A stretch of 64,000 nucleotides of DNA from an uncultured Lachnospiraceae bacterium (GTDB lineage Bacteria > Bacillota_A > Clostridia > Lachnospirales > Lachnospiraceae). The notes beneath the pieces were generated by a model, which ran no database searches, was not told the origin of the DNA, and saw nothing but the letters and a program-made list of their open reading frames with translations. Of this stretch, positions 43,793 through 53,856 are shown piece after piece. Numbering within the stretch: the stretch's first letter is position 1; each line of letters begins with the position of its first letter. The stretch is from contig CADCIU010000019.1 of the NCBI GenBank assembly GCA_902801585.1, positions 1-64,000 on the forward strand, in the 5' to 3' direction. The position numbers were made by a program, and so were the translations under genes.

Positions 43793-45832
43793 TCACCTTC
43801 CTTTCCTGCGCCGCCGGCCTGTCCGGTATTTCCGATCGGGCCGGTGCTTCCGATCGGTCCGGTGCTTCCGATCGGTCACGATCGGTCCGGTGCTTCCGAT
43901 CGGTCCGGTACTGCCGATCGGTCTGGTATCGCCGATCCGCGCAGTGTTCCCGATCCGGCCTGTGTTTCCGACCGCACCGGTATCGCCGATCCTCGCAGTG
44001 TTCCCGATCCGGCCGGTATTTCCGATCTCGCCGGTATCACCGATCTTTTCGATCTCACCGGTCAGCCACTCCTCCCCGGAGTCCTCATCTCTGCCGAACC
44101 GCTCCAGTTTCTGCTGCATTCTCCACATAACGGAATAAGCGCCGCCCCATTTCATCAGCTCTCTGTGGCTGCCGCTCTCCGCTACCTTTCCGTTTTCCAT
44201 GACAAAGATCCGGTCTGCACCGCGCACATTGGCCAGACGGTGTGTGATCATGATCACCGTTTTACAGCCCGCCATCTCGCGGATCCTCTCCAGAATGATC
44301 TCCTCACTCTCCATATCGATGTTGCTGGTCGCTTCATCGAAAATATAGATCGGACTGTCATGCAGCAGCGCCCTTGCAAAGGCCAGTCTCTGCCGCTGTC
44401 CTCCTGAGAGATTCTGCGCATTCTCTGTCAGCAGGAGGTCCAGGCCCTCGCCGGAGCCTGTACTTTGACCACTGCGCAGAAATTCATCCATCCGGCACTC
44501 CGCCAGGACTTTCCACAGCTCCTCATCCGTCGCCTCAGGATTGCCCATGAGCAGATTGTCCCTGACCGTGCCCTTGTAGAAATAGCTTCCGGATCCGATA
44601 TAAGTGATCCCCTGCATCACGCTCTCTTCCGAGCATTCCGCGAGCGGGATCCCGTTGATCAGGATCGTTCCGCTCTCCACGGTATTGCGCCCTGTCAGTA
44701 GCGATGCGATCGTCGACTTACCGCTTCCGCTCTCTCCGACGATCCCCATAAAACTGTTTCTCGGGATCTGCATGTTGACCCTGTGAAGCACTTCCCTGTC
44801 GCTGTCATAAGAAAAACTGACGCTCTTTAAGAGGAAGTTTCCGCCCTTTTCGGGGAACTGCTCCGGGCGCTCCGCCGGCTCCTCCAGCTCCAGGAACCGG
44901 AAGATCCTGTCGCTGGCTGCCATCCCGTTCATTGCCACATGAAAATAACTGCCGAGTTTGCGCATCGGCAAAAAGAAGTCCGCTGACAGAAGGATCATGA
45001 ACAGGCACCGGGCAAGCCCCAGCGTCCCTTCCGCAAAGGAGCGGGTCGCAAGGACGATCCCCACCGCCGTTCCGCCGTAGGCCAGAAGATCCATGATGAT
45101 GATGGAATTGAGCTGCATCGTGAGCACTTTCATGGTCACTACCCTGAAGTTCTCCGACTCCTCGTTCATCTGCTCGTGCTTTTGCGCGTCCGCCTTGTAG
45201 ATCTTGAGTGTCGTCATGCCCTGCAGGTTTTCCAGGAACGTGCTCCCCAGCTGCGTGTACTGGGTCCAGTATTTGGCCAGGATCCTCTTGGCGATCTTCT
45301 GCACCATCATGATCGTCCCGGGGATCAGCGGAACACAGATCAGAAGGACCAGCGCCGTGCGGAGGCTCCCGGCGGCTGTAAACAGGCCGAACAGGGTGAG
45401 GGGTGCCAGGAATGCGTAGAAAAACTGCGGCACATACTGGCCAAAATAGCTCTCCAGCTGGTCCACTCCCTCTACCGATTCCTGTACCAGCTCCGCCGTG
45501 GTCACCTTCTCTCTGTAGCTCATGCCGAGCTTTAATATCTTCTTGTAGATCAGGTCCCGCATCTTGCGCTTTACGGTCCGGGAAGCCAGATAACTCATTC
45601 GCACCGCATATCTCGTGATGAAAAAACGGATCAGGATCGTCACCGCGATGATCGCCAGTGCCGGCGCGGCGCCGGAAGGCGTCAGTTCTCTCCGGTACAG
45701 TTTCTGCGCGGAATCGGCGATCAGACCGATCATCACGGCGTTCAGGCAGAGCTCGATCCACTGCAGGAGGATATTTCCGGCAATGTATTTCTTGCTCTCA
45801 GGACACATGGCCATCAATCTTTTATCAAACAT
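43793..45832 (-). CDS. CydD-like ABC transporter ATPase/permease with repeat tail
   Basis: 679 residues. A six-segment membrane domain (about 15-310) is followed by an ATPase with Walker A GESGSGKST, LSGGQRQRLAFARAL and FDEATSNID. The body ends near residue 590, the usual length. An extra tail of about 87 residues then repeats IGNTGR, a collagen-like Gly-x-x pattern, before changing to repeated DRKHR units and a basic end. The change from one pattern to the other comes from a shift of reading frame within the same 18-bp DNA repeat. The tail is unlikely to be needed for transport. Confidence 0.83.
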   Translation of the reverse strand: MFDKRLMAMCPESKKYIAGNILLQWIELCLNAVMIGLIADSAQKLYRRELTPSGAAPALAIIAVTILIRFFITRYAVRMSYLASRTVKRKMRDLIYKKILKLGMSYREKVTTAELVQESVEGVDQLESYFGQYVPQFFYAFLAPLTLFGLFTAAGSLRTALVLLICVPLIPGTIMMVQKIAKRILAKYWTQYTQLGSTFLENLQGMTTLKIYKADAQKHEQMNEESENFRVVTMKVLTMQLNSIIIMDLLAYGGTAVGIVLATRSFAEGTLGLARCLFMILLSADFFLPMRKLGSYFHVAMNGMAASDRIFRFLELEEPAERPEQFPEKGGNFLLKSVSFSYDSDREVLHRVNMQIPRNSFMGIVGESGSGKSTIASLLTGRNTVESGTILINGIPLAECSEESVMQGITYIGSGSYFYKGTVRDNLLMGNPEATDEELWKVLAECRMDEFLRSGQSTGSGEGLDLLLTENAQNLSGGQRQRLAFARALLHDSPIYIFDEATSNIDMESEEIILERIREMAGCKTVIMITHRLANVRGADRIFVMENGKVAESGSHRELMKWGGAYSVMWRMQQKLERFGRDEDSGEEWLTGEIEKIGDTGEIGNTGRIGNTARIGDTGAVGNTGRIGNTARIGDTRPIGSTGPIGSTGPIVTDRKHRTDRKHRPDRKYRTGRRRRKGR
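43796..44056. repeat. 18-bp tandem repeat array with internal frame shift
   Basis: The 18-bp unit, read on the minus strand as ATCGGAAGCACCGGACCG or ATCGGGAACACTGCGCGG-like forms, occurs about a dozen times in the 3' end of the CydD-like gene. A disruption near 43878-43883 changes the frame from IGSTGP to DRKHR. In the undisturbed frame, the tail would end after IGNTGQAGGAGKEGDRNA at a stop inside the cydC start. Confidence 0.85.
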
Positions 45833-45874
45833 GGATCATCCTTTCACTCATCCTTTCACATCAGCAGGTTATTC

Positions 45875-46654
45875 TCACTCGCGGGACTCCGCTTCGGGCT
45901 CAAATGCAGGCATCAGGCGCAGCTTGTGCAGGTTGATCCTGTGCAGCCTGTCTATTTTGGCCTTTATCTCTTCATCCTCGCACACGCCCGTGAGCACATA
46001 CTTGTCCAGCATAGCATATGTGAAGCCGAGCTTCTGCTCGTCATCCTGTCCGCTCAGGCCGTCCGAAGGGGTCTTGTGGACCAGATCAGAAGGCAGGCCA
46101 AGTACGTCGCCGATCTGCCTGACTTCGTGCACCAGAAGCTGAGAGAGCGGGCTGAAGTCTCCTGCGGCATCGCCGTATTTGGTGGAATAGCCGACGTAGT
46201 CCTCGGACGCATTGCAGGTGTTGACCACTCTGGCGCCTCCGGGCAGCATCTGTCCCACTGCATAGAGCGTAGACATGCGAAGCCTGGGAGGAAGATTGAT
46301 CACAGTGTCCCGGCTGATCCCGTCCGTACCGCAGATCTCAAGCAGCTTCGCGCTGCCGAGCAGCATTTCCTTCATCGCCTCAAAAGCGCCGCCGATATTG
46401 AGTTCCACATAGGGAATCCCAAGAAATTCCACAAGCTTTACAGAGTCGGAGATATCGCTCTGCACACCGTTGGGCATCAGGACGCCGACTACCCTGTCTT
46501 TGCCCAGCGCTTCTGCGCACAGCGCGGCGGCGATACTGGAGTCCTTTCCTCCGGAGATGCCGATGACGGCTTTGCAGCCCTTTCCGTTCTCCTCGAAATA
46601 GTTGCGGATCCACTCTACAATTTCATTCTTGGTCTTTACAGGATCTTTGAGCAT
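45875..46654 (-). CDS. nadE: NH3-dependent NAD+ synthetase
   Basis: 259 residues. The ATP pyrophosphatase loop SGGKDSS (34-40) is intact, with GYSTKYGDAAGDFSPLSQLL and the C-terminal EVRQIGDVLGLP motif. No glutaminase domain, so it uses ammonia to amidate deaminated NAD. AAGGAGG precedes the ATG. It follows 15-bp tandem repeats and is transcribed away from the DUF4132 gene on the same strand; the CydD-like gene begins 42 bases after its stop. Confidence 0.95.
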   Translation of the reverse strand: MLKDPVKTKNEIVEWIRNYFEENGKGCKAVIGISGGKDSSIAAALCAEALGKDRVVGVLMPNGVQSDISDSVKLVEFLGIPYVELNIGGAFEAMKEMLLGSAKLLEICGTDGISRDTVINLPPRLRMSTLYAVGQMLPGGARVVNTCNASEDYVGYSTKYGDAAGDFSPLSQLLVHEVRQIGDVLGLPSDLVHKTPSDGLSGQDDEQKLGFTYAMLDKYVLTGVCEDEEIKAKIDRLHRINLHKLRLMPAFEPEAESRE

Positions 46655-46668
46655 AGTTTCCTCCTTTA

Positions 46669-46713
46669 TTACTCAGACATGTGTTACGCAGGCATGTATT
46701 ACTCAGGCACGAT
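46669..46713. repeat. 15-bp tandem repeat in the nadE leader
   Basis: Three imperfect units, TTACTCAGACATGTG, TTACGCAGGCATGTA and TTACTCAGGCACGAT, immediately upstream of the nadE ribosome site. Confidence 0.8.
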
Positions 46714-46837
46714 TCATGTGCCGTGGTTTCAGCTGACAGTATCATATCATTATTAAAGACTTTATTAAAGATTTTGCGGCAGAGTCGGATCCCTCCCGCA
46801 CAGGCCGCCCGAGGGGCGCCTGTCCCGGGGTCACATT

Positions 46838-49800
46838 TCATCGCAGCTGCTGCACGATATAAGGATCCTTGATCTTTTGGTCCTCCGCCAGCAGCAGGAT
46901 CTTCGAGAGGATCTCCGCCGTCTTGGGGTCTTCGTCAATGAAGGGCAGGAAGATCTTCCCCCTGTGCTGCGAGTGCACGGGCAGAATATTGACCATTCCG
47001 CCGCTCTCCTTGTGGATCACACCGCTCCCCAGCTGAATATTGTAGCTGCCCAGCGTCCCTTTGATAAAGGCGTGCGTCCCCTCAAACGTGACGTTGGTAA
47101 TGCCGAACAGTTCCATGTTGAACTCGAAGATCACGCGGCGCATCTCGATGGTCGAGTGGCTGGTCTCGGGGTCCACGCCGCCCACATGGGCCACGCTGAC
47201 CGCCAGGTCCACGTCCCGCATGACTTCGGAATAGAGGATGTCCGGGATCTCGGAGAGCTTTTTCTGTTTATAAGTCTTGCGGTCATAGAAGGAGACATAT
47301 TCCAGCGTGGGGCTCTCCGTATCCGCAGGTGAGAACCAGTCGGCGAGCGCGTAGATCGTCGCCGCGATATTCTGCTTAAAGAAGATCTTCTGGAGACCCT
47401 CGTCGTAATCCGCCACCCACCGGCGTCCCCTGAGCGCTGCCACGGTCTTTTTGGGCTGGATCTGATAGCCCGCGAACAGCCTCGAGTCCATAGCGTCCTT
47501 CTCTTCCTCCAGCTTGGGATAGAACTCCCTGAATACCTGCTTGAAGGGCTGTTTGAGACCGCTCTCCCGCTGTTTTTCGAAGAACGCTCTCTGATACGCA
47601 TGCAATACGCCGAGTCTGTAGAGCGTGATCGGATGGGCCGTCAGGAGCTGCGCGTCCTCCGGGATCGCAGGATCTGCCGCCGCGAGTTCCTTAGGAGTGC
47701 CGACCGGAGCCCCCTCGGTCCCCACAAATACCAGTCTTGCGAGGATCCCCGCTGTCACAGGGTTGCGGCTGAGTCCGCACAGCTCTCCGTAACTGTAGGC
47801 GTCCTCCTCTTCCATCGCCCGCTCGAACATCGCGGCGCAGCGCGAATACTGGTTCTTGAGTTTTGCGGCGAATTCCTTCACATCGTTAAAGGTTTCGTCT
47901 TTTTTGAGCGCTGCGGGAACGGATTTGACCGCTTTGCCCTTTTTGAAGAGCTTCAGTTCCGACTTTCCGTTCTCATCCACGAAGATCTGCGCCGTATAGT
48001 CGCCGATCGTGACCCCGTCAAAATACTGCTGATTCGACGTCACCAGCTCCGTCTCCATGGCCAGCGTCAGCCTCAGTTCATCCGCATAGCCCGCCGTGGT
48101 CGCCATGTTCTTCATGGCGTACTGCACGCACTGCGCCTCACTGGCCCTTCTCTGTGCGCCGAACTGCCTGCTTTCCTTAAGGAATTTCTGCAGGAACTCG
48201 TAGCGGTGCAGTGCGTCCTGCCTGTCCTTCATGGGAATCAGGCCGTAACTCATCAGGAGGTCTTTGTTGCGCTTGTCCTCAATGACCTTCTCTAGTTCAT
48301 CCCTGTCCACTTTTCCGGTGGCGGCATCCGCGTACTTTCTCGCGCGAGTGTGTTTGCTGCCGTCTGCTATATATTTTGCCGCCTTGTAGAGTTTGGCAAA
48401 ATTCTTCTCACCCAGCTTCTCATACACTTCGAAGAACCAGTTGGTGTCAAAGCATCCGTTGTTGAGCTCTTCCGGCGAGAGCGGCGTGAATCTGGCGATC
48501 ACGGCTTTCTTGCGGTCGTCGAACCGCTCGTTCATATGCGCCATGAAGTAATAGCAGCCGCTCTGCAATCCGTCGATCCCCAGCACTTCTTCGGCCAGAT
48601 CCAGCCACTGAGGCGCATACATGGCCACCTCGATCAGACGGTCGGTGCTGATCTTGTTCTCCCTGACTGCCTTCTTCAGATCTGCAGCGGTTTCCCCGGC
48701 ACAAGGCCAGCAGACCTTCAGCAGATGCGAAAGACTCTCCTTCTTGCTCGTGCCGCCGGTATATGAATAATATGTGTTCCTGTCCAGAGGGTCGGATCCC
48801 ATTGCGCGCAGGATCTCCATGAGGCGCGGGATGCCCTCAATCCGGGAGATGCGGCTGACCGCATCCGAGAAGACGGTCGGCGTGTCGCCGCGCTTAAGCT
48901 CCACGTTCAGAATAAGGTTTACGATATTTTGATAGACCTCTCTGCAAAGCTTGTAGAAGTTGTTCTCTTTGTCCAGTGTCCGCTTTTCCAGATCCACGGG
49001 CATGTAGGATTGCAGTCCCCGGAGCGCGTAGATCGTGACATTGGGGCGGAACATGTCGCCCAGCTCTCCCACCGCGTACTTGAGACCAACCATCTCGAAG
49101 GCCGCCTTGTAGAGGAAATCCTTTGTGATCATGCCCATTTCATGGGCTTTTACATAGGAGAGCATCGAGAGGATATTGGCGGAGCTTCCGCCGTAGCGCG
49201 CGTTCGGATTGTGCGTGTCGAACTGATAGACTTTGTCCACCCGGTAGAGCAGCGGGAACACGCCGCGGAACTCCTCATCACTCTCATAGTGGGAGGCGCG
49301 GGACAAAAGTGCCCGGAACTTGTTAGAGCGCACGAAGCAGACCGGCGGGCGCTGCTGCAAATAATAAATATTTGCTTTGGACGGCGCCCTCTCCATCCAT
49401 CGGATCTCTTCGGGAAGCTCCGTCGCCAAAAGGACCGCCGCCTGAGCGACCTCGGCGGGCAGGACCAGATGCTGCTGGCTCGAGATGATGTCCAGAATTG
49501 TCTGGTACGTGCTGTGAGAACCGCGGCTTCCCATGTACTTGGGATCGGCGTAATGATATCCCGAGTAAGCCTCGCCAAAGATCGTCTTCTCCGCCTTCAG
49601 GTACGCATTGATGTCCTTGACATCCGTCTCGTCATATCCGCTGAGCACCGCGAAGTACAGGTTGAACAGGACCTTGGGATCCTTAATGATCGTCTCGTAA
49701 ACCTCTATCCAGAGTTCGGGGAAGGGATAGCGCGTCTCTATGGCGCCGCTGTAGTCGTAGTTTATAAGATATAAACCGTTCTCCAGCAGCTGTTTGTCGC

Positions 49801-52183
49801 CGTTCACGCTGGTGTACTCGAGTTTTCCGTGTTCCGCGATGAAGGCTTTGATCTTGTCAAAATACTGATCCATCTCCTTGGCGCTCAGACTGAAGAAGTC
49901 TTTGAGGAGCATCTTCGTCTCGCTCATCCCCAGAGATTTTTTAATCATCTGAAGACCCTTTTTCAGGCCCGGCGATGTCCGGGCGCCGCTCTGCGCCTGA
50001 TTCGCGCCCGTCACCTTCAGCTCCGGCTCGTACGTCGCTCCGGGATCGTAAAGCCCGTACCCTTCCGTGTTCAAAATACTGCCGGCCCCTTCGCTGCCCG
50101 CGATCTCCTCGTAAAGGACCTTCTCTTTATCGGACAGCACTGACGCGTCCGGAACAGCTTCCCGCAGCACAGCCGCGCACTCTTTCTTCGCGGCTTCGCT
50201 CTCCTCGCTGCGGCGCTTGAGCATGTCGAGACCTGCAAGGCGCATCTGCTCCCTGTCCGCTGCAGAGACGGTTTTCTTCTTTCCCTTAGCAGATTTCTCT
50301 TTTTGGCCTGCCGCCGCTTCGGCCGGATCTTCCGCAGCGCCCAGAAGCCTTCGGATGCTCTCGTAAACGCCCTCTTTGTCCTGTTCCTCCAGAATCTCGA
50401 TAATAAAGCGTCTCGACTCCTCGTTCTTGAGGCGCAGGTATCCCTCCAGCCGGCGGTACTCGTCCTGTGTCAGCCGCATCGACGCGTCCGGATCCGACTG
50501 CAGCTTTTTGAGGATCTGATAAGCCGCTTTTCTCGTGTAACTCTCTTTCTCTGCAACATATCCGATCAGCGCGTCCCGCTGCACCTGCGTCCTCGGCGCA
50601 TGCAGAAGGACCCTCAGATAATAGCTGCGGGTGTTGTAGTAGGAGTCCATGATGTCGGTCAGGCGCACGCAGGTCTCGTCGATCAGAGCGTCATCCTGCA
50701 GTGCGTAGGCGATCATGGCCAGTCTCTGCGTGAGATCGCTCTTGTCGAGAACCGCGCCGTACCAGGGGAAGATCATGGGGTTGTACTCTATTTTGCGCTT
50801 CTTCATGGAATCCGCCAGGTTCTTCAAAATATTGTAATGCAGCCTTGCCTGCTCCCCGCTGTCAAAGATCTCGCTGACCGGCAGGGGATCGTAATGAACG
50901 TCCGCCTCGTCCGCCATATAGACCGGCTGATTCTTATTGTTCCTGATGCAGCCCCGGACGATCGTATCCACTGCGTCCAGATAGGTGGGCATGAAGGCTG
51001 CCGCCATCTGCGGATCTTCCGGATAGGTCTCGAGGATCTTCCCGGCCGCCTGCTCGCTGTAATCGGAGTGCTGCATATATCTGTTGTAATAAGAGATGGT
51101 CAGACGCTGGTTCTTCGTGCCGCTCTCCGCGATCTCCAGCATGCGTGCGACGGCGTCCTGCGCCTCATAGAAGCCCAGCGCCCACAGGCCGGTGACGATC
51201 TGCACGCTGTCATCGGTCTGCGTCATCGCGGCTGCCTTTGCGCGGTCACGAACAGCTTCCCCGATCCCGGTCAGAAGCTTTTCGGATACCCTGTCCATGG
51301 CGTCGACATTGCAGATGCCGGTCCAAGTGGCAATGGCGCGCTTAACGCCTGAGAAGCGGAGCAGATCGTTCTCCTCGATCGCGCGCAGGATCGTCAGGAA
51401 AGCCTCCGCCCTGCCGCAGTCCGCGTTCTCGCAGACCGCCTGGCGCACGCCCTCCTGCAGCCTGGCGGCAACAAGAAACTTGGCCAGAAGCTCGTGCAGC
51501 TCCGTGTTATTTGATTTCACGATCCCTCTGATCAGCGGGACCGTGACCAGCACAGTATTTGTGTCGCTCAGGATCGCCTCCTTCGCGGCCCCGATCACCT
51601 TGCTGTCCCCCAGATCGATCCGCGCCGCCAGAATATCGTCGAACTGCACCATATGCAGATCCCGGGCATAGCTGTCATTGTGCTTGAAATCAAGGAATTC
51701 CTCGTCGATGGCGGCACCTTCCGCCGTTCTCTCCGTCAGGTATTCAAGCGGCGTTACACCATAAACTCCCAGCACTTTAAAGGCCTGCATCAGGCCGAAC
51801 GCATCCAAAATATGGGCGGCCGGGTCCTTTGTGCGCACTGTGGGCCGAAACAGTGCCCTGGAATACTGATACTCTGCGTACTGATCCAGCAGATACGCAT
51901 AGTCCGCGCGATACTGCTCCGGCACCAGGATCGCGATGAGATCCCCGCACTCTGAGAGCATGATCTCCCCAAGCGTCTTTGTGGTGCATGCGGCCTTCAT
52001 CTGCTTCGTCCACTTGCGGATCACCGGGAAGCCGCAGTGCGGATAATTGCTGAAATTGCGGATCTCGTCCAGAAGTTCCTTCTTCGAGGGCGGGAGCTTA
52101 TTGATCTGCCTCTCGTGCTCTTTGTTCCAGCGCTCCAGCCGCGCCTTCTCCCATTTTGTTCTTGAATTGTAATCGAATGCCAT
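46838..52183 (-). CDS. Giant DUF4132-family protein
   Basis: 1781 residues from ATG 52183, preceded by AGGGGGA; a GTG seven codons earlier overlaps the stop of the upstream gene and is less likely. Mostly helical, with HEAT-like stretches in the first 600 residues. The DUF4132 signature lies in the C-terminal third (ADWFSPADTESPTLEYVSFY, RDVDLAVSVAHVGGVDPETS, SGVIHKESGGMVNILPVHSQ). This family is related to MolR and is of unknown molecular function; members have been tied to stress and phage defence contexts but not assigned. No signal or membrane segment. The small upstream gene is probably its partner. Confidence 0.85.
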   Translation of the reverse strand: MAFDYNSRTKWEKARLERWNKEHERQINKLPPSKKELLDEIRNFSNYPHCGFPVIRKWTKQMKAACTTKTLGEIMLSECGDLIAILVPEQYRADYAYLLDQYAEYQYSRALFRPTVRTKDPAAHILDAFGLMQAFKVLGVYGVTPLEYLTERTAEGAAIDEEFLDFKHNDSYARDLHMVQFDDILAARIDLGDSKVIGAAKEAILSDTNTVLVTVPLIRGIVKSNNTELHELLAKFLVAARLQEGVRQAVCENADCGRAEAFLTILRAIEENDLLRFSGVKRAIATWTGICNVDAMDRVSEKLLTGIGEAVRDRAKAAAMTQTDDSVQIVTGLWALGFYEAQDAVARMLEIAESGTKNQRLTISYYNRYMQHSDYSEQAAGKILETYPEDPQMAAAFMPTYLDAVDTIVRGCIRNNKNQPVYMADEADVHYDPLPVSEIFDSGEQARLHYNILKNLADSMKKRKIEYNPMIFPWYGAVLDKSDLTQRLAMIAYALQDDALIDETCVRLTDIMDSYYNTRSYYLRVLLHAPRTQVQRDALIGYVAEKESYTRKAAYQILKKLQSDPDASMRLTQDEYRRLEGYLRLKNEESRRFIIEILEEQDKEGVYESIRRLLGAAEDPAEAAAGQKEKSAKGKKKTVSAADREQMRLAGLDMLKRRSEESEAAKKECAAVLREAVPDASVLSDKEKVLYEEIAGSEGAGSILNTEGYGLYDPGATYEPELKVTGANQAQSGARTSPGLKKGLQMIKKSLGMSETKMLLKDFFSLSAKEMDQYFDKIKAFIAEHGKLEYTSVNGDKQLLENGLYLINYDYSGAIETRYPFPELWIEVYETIIKDPKVLFNLYFAVLSGYDETDVKDINAYLKAEKTIFGEAYSGYHYADPKYMGSRGSHSTYQTILDIISSQQHLVLPAEVAQAAVLLATELPEEIRWMERAPSKANIYYLQQRPPVCFVRSNKFRALLSRASHYESDEEFRGVFPLLYRVDKVYQFDTHNPNARYGGSSANILSMLSYVKAHEMGMITKDFLYKAAFEMVGLKYAVGELGDMFRPNVTIYALRGLQSYMPVDLEKRTLDKENNFYKLCREVYQNIVNLILNVELKRGDTPTVFSDAVSRISRIEGIPRLMEILRAMGSDPLDRNTYYSYTGGTSKKESLSHLLKVCWPCAGETAADLKKAVRENKISTDRLIEVAMYAPQWLDLAEEVLGIDGLQSGCYYFMAHMNERFDDRKKAVIARFTPLSPEELNNGCFDTNWFFEVYEKLGEKNFAKLYKAAKYIADGSKHTRARKYADAATGKVDRDELEKVIEDKRNKDLLMSYGLIPMKDRQDALHRYEFLQKFLKESRQFGAQRRASEAQCVQYAMKNMATTAGYADELRLTLAMETELVTSNQQYFDGVTIGDYTAQIFVDENGKSELKLFKKGKAVKSVPAALKKDETFNDVKEFAAKLKNQYSRCAAMFERAMEEEDAYSYGELCGLSRNPVTAGILARLVFVGTEGAPVGTPKELAAADPAIPEDAQLLTAHPITLYRLGVLHAYQRAFFEKQRESGLKQPFKQVFREFYPKLEEEKDAMDSRLFAGYQIQPKKTVAALRGRRWVADYDEGLQKIFFKQNIAATIYALADWFSPADTESPTLEYVSFYDRKTYKQKKLSEIPDILYSEVMRDVDLAVSVAHVGGVDPETSHSTIEMRRVIFEFNMELFGITNVTFEGTHAFIKGTLGSYNIQLGSGVIHKESGGMVNILPVHSQHRGKIFLPFIDEDPKTAEILSKILLLAEDQKIKDPYIVQQLR

Positions 52184-52197
52184 ATCCTGTCCCCCTG

Positions 52198-52635
52198 TTA
52201 CCACATCCTGCCCGCAAGGAAAGTGAGCCGGACAAAGGTCACTTCACTCTGCTGCTTCAGTTCCATTTTCTCTTCTCTTTCTGTATACCGGACGCCGTCC
52301 GCAAACAGCGCGACCAGCCCGTCGTCGAAGCACTGCAGCGCATTTTCTACTGCCCTTTTCTCGTCAGCCTTCCTGTCGTCCATCGGGGCGCCGTAAGCGA
52401 CCTTGCCGGAGAGAGCGGCTGTTTCAATATACTCTTTAGCCTGCCCCTTCCCATACTCAAAAAGGCGCATGATCTCTTCCGCGTCTTTTCGTTCATTATA
52501 TTCCTTCACATTTTGCCTGACCGTTTCCGCAAGAAACTCTTCCACCGTCATCTGCCTGTCCGGATAATCACAGGTGATCTGTACGACTGCCGCTTTTCTG
52601 CGTGAGGCACCTTTAACATTGATTCTGATCTGCAT
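52198..52635 (-). CDS. Small partner of the DUF4132 gene
   Basis: 145 residues from the ATG at 52635, with GCAGGGATCC upstream; a GTG 12 codons before is possible. Alpha/beta, soluble, no recognised domain (MQIRINVKGASRRKAAVVQI at the start, ending RLTFLAGRMW). It ends 14 bases before the DUF4132 start, so the two are cotranscribed. The region 52636-52891 upstream is A+T-rich and holds no other gene. Confidence 0.7.
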   Translation of the reverse strand: MQIRINVKGASRRKAAVVQITCDYPDRQMTVEEFLAETVRQNVKEYNERKDAEEIMRLFEYGKGQAKEYIETAALSGKVAYGAPMDDRKADEKRAVENALQCFDDGLVALFADGVRYTEREEKMELKQQSEVTFVRLTFLAGRMW

Positions 52636-52891
52636 GGATCCCTGCCTTTTTTGTGTATTTACATCAGTCACCGAGTATTCATCTCTATTTTATTATATTT
52701 ATAATATTTTATCACAGCCGGAGCTTGTTTCATTACTGCATAGAGCGAATTGTTTACCTTGACAAATAAAGCGGAATATCATTCAATGGATTTGTTTGAC
52801 CCTGTTTTTTCTGCTGTCTGAGCCGTCCCGGGCTTGAACAGGAAGGTTTTTCCATAATCATTTCAGATCGTATTTCAAAAGGTATTTCGTC

Positions 52892-53833
52892 ATGAACCCT
52901 TCCGGCAACCGTTTCGCTGTCTCCGCCCTCATGGTCGTCGTCAGCGCCATCCTGTGGGGCCTCTACGGCTCCTTCGTCACCCTTCTGACCTCTATGGGGC
53001 TTGCGCAGAATGCACTGGTCTTTCTGCGCATGCTGGCCACGTCGCTTCCTGTCGCGTTCCTGATGCTGGTGACAGACCGCTCCGCTTTTAAAGTCCGCCC
53101 GGCAGATATTCCGCTCTTTATTGCGAACGGAATGCTGAGTCTTCTGTTTTTTGTCTTCTGTTACACATCAGCCATCAAGGTGACCAAAATAGCGACCGCC
53201 GCAGCGCTTCTCTACACCGCGCCGGCCATTGTGATGATCCTGTCCGCCATTCTTTTTAAAGAAAAACTCACAGGGCGTAAAGTCTTCTGCTGCCTGCTGG
53301 CGGTCATCGGATGCGCGTTCGCCTCGGGCATCGGAGGGGAATTGTTTGCGGGAGGTGCTGCGAACGGCGCGGGAGGCGGCGGTTCACTGATCACGCCCGC
53401 CGGGCTTCTTCTCGGCCTCGGCGCAGGCCTGGGCTATGCGCTCTACAGCATTTTCAGCCGCATAATCCTGAACCGCGGCTACAGTGTCTACACTAATGTC
53501 TGCTACAGCTTCGGCGTCGCCATGATCGGTTTTCTGGCTCTCTCGTGTGCTGACGGTTCCGTCTCACAGGTGTTTGAGAGCCCCTCGCGCACAGCACTTG
53601 CGCTGTTGTGCGGTATTTTGACAGGAAGCCTGGCCTACGTTCTGTATACAGCCGGGATGAAAGGAATGGAGACTTCCCGGGCGGCGCAGCTGACCACCAT
53701 CGAACCGGTCACTGCAGCGATCTTAGGAAGCCTGCTCTTTCATCAGCCGCTCTCCGTATGGGAGATCGCCGGGATCTTGATGGTCGTCGGCTCGGTCGTG
53801 ATGATGAATGCAGGTGTCACAAACTCCAATTAA
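52892..53833 (+). CDS. EamA/DMT-family transporter
   Basis: 313 residues with ten membrane segments in two EamA repeats (LWGLYGSFVTLLTSMGL and ALLCGILTGSLAYVLYTAGM). The last helix region (EPVTAAILGSLLFHQPLSVW) is typical of drug/metabolite exporters. The substrate is unknown. AAAGG lies nine bases before the ATG. It is followed 20 bases later by the dipeptidase gene on the same strand, so the two may be coupled and could serve amino acid or peptide turnover. Confidence 0.9.
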   Translation: MNPSGNRFAVSALMVVVSAILWGLYGSFVTLLTSMGLAQNALVFLRMLATSLPVAFLMLVTDRSAFKVRPADIPLFIANGMLSLLFFVFCYTSAIKVTKIATAAALLYTAPAIVMILSAILFKEKLTGRKVFCCLLAVIGCAFASGIGGELFAGGAANGAGGGGSLITPAGLLLGLGAGLGYALYSIFSRIILNRGYSVYTNVCYSFGVAMIGFLALSCADGSVSQVFESPSRTALALLCGILTGSLAYVLYTAGMKGMETSRAAQLTTIEPVTAAILGSLLFHQPLSVWEIAGILMVVGSVVMMNAGVTNSN

Positions 53834-53856
53834 TATTTAGAAAGGAATCCGCATCT

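Noticed and set aside
53608..53856. Longer N-terminus for the C69 dipeptidase
   Set aside because: It overlaps the EamA gene in another frame and would bury the N-terminal Cys nucleophile that must be near the mature end.
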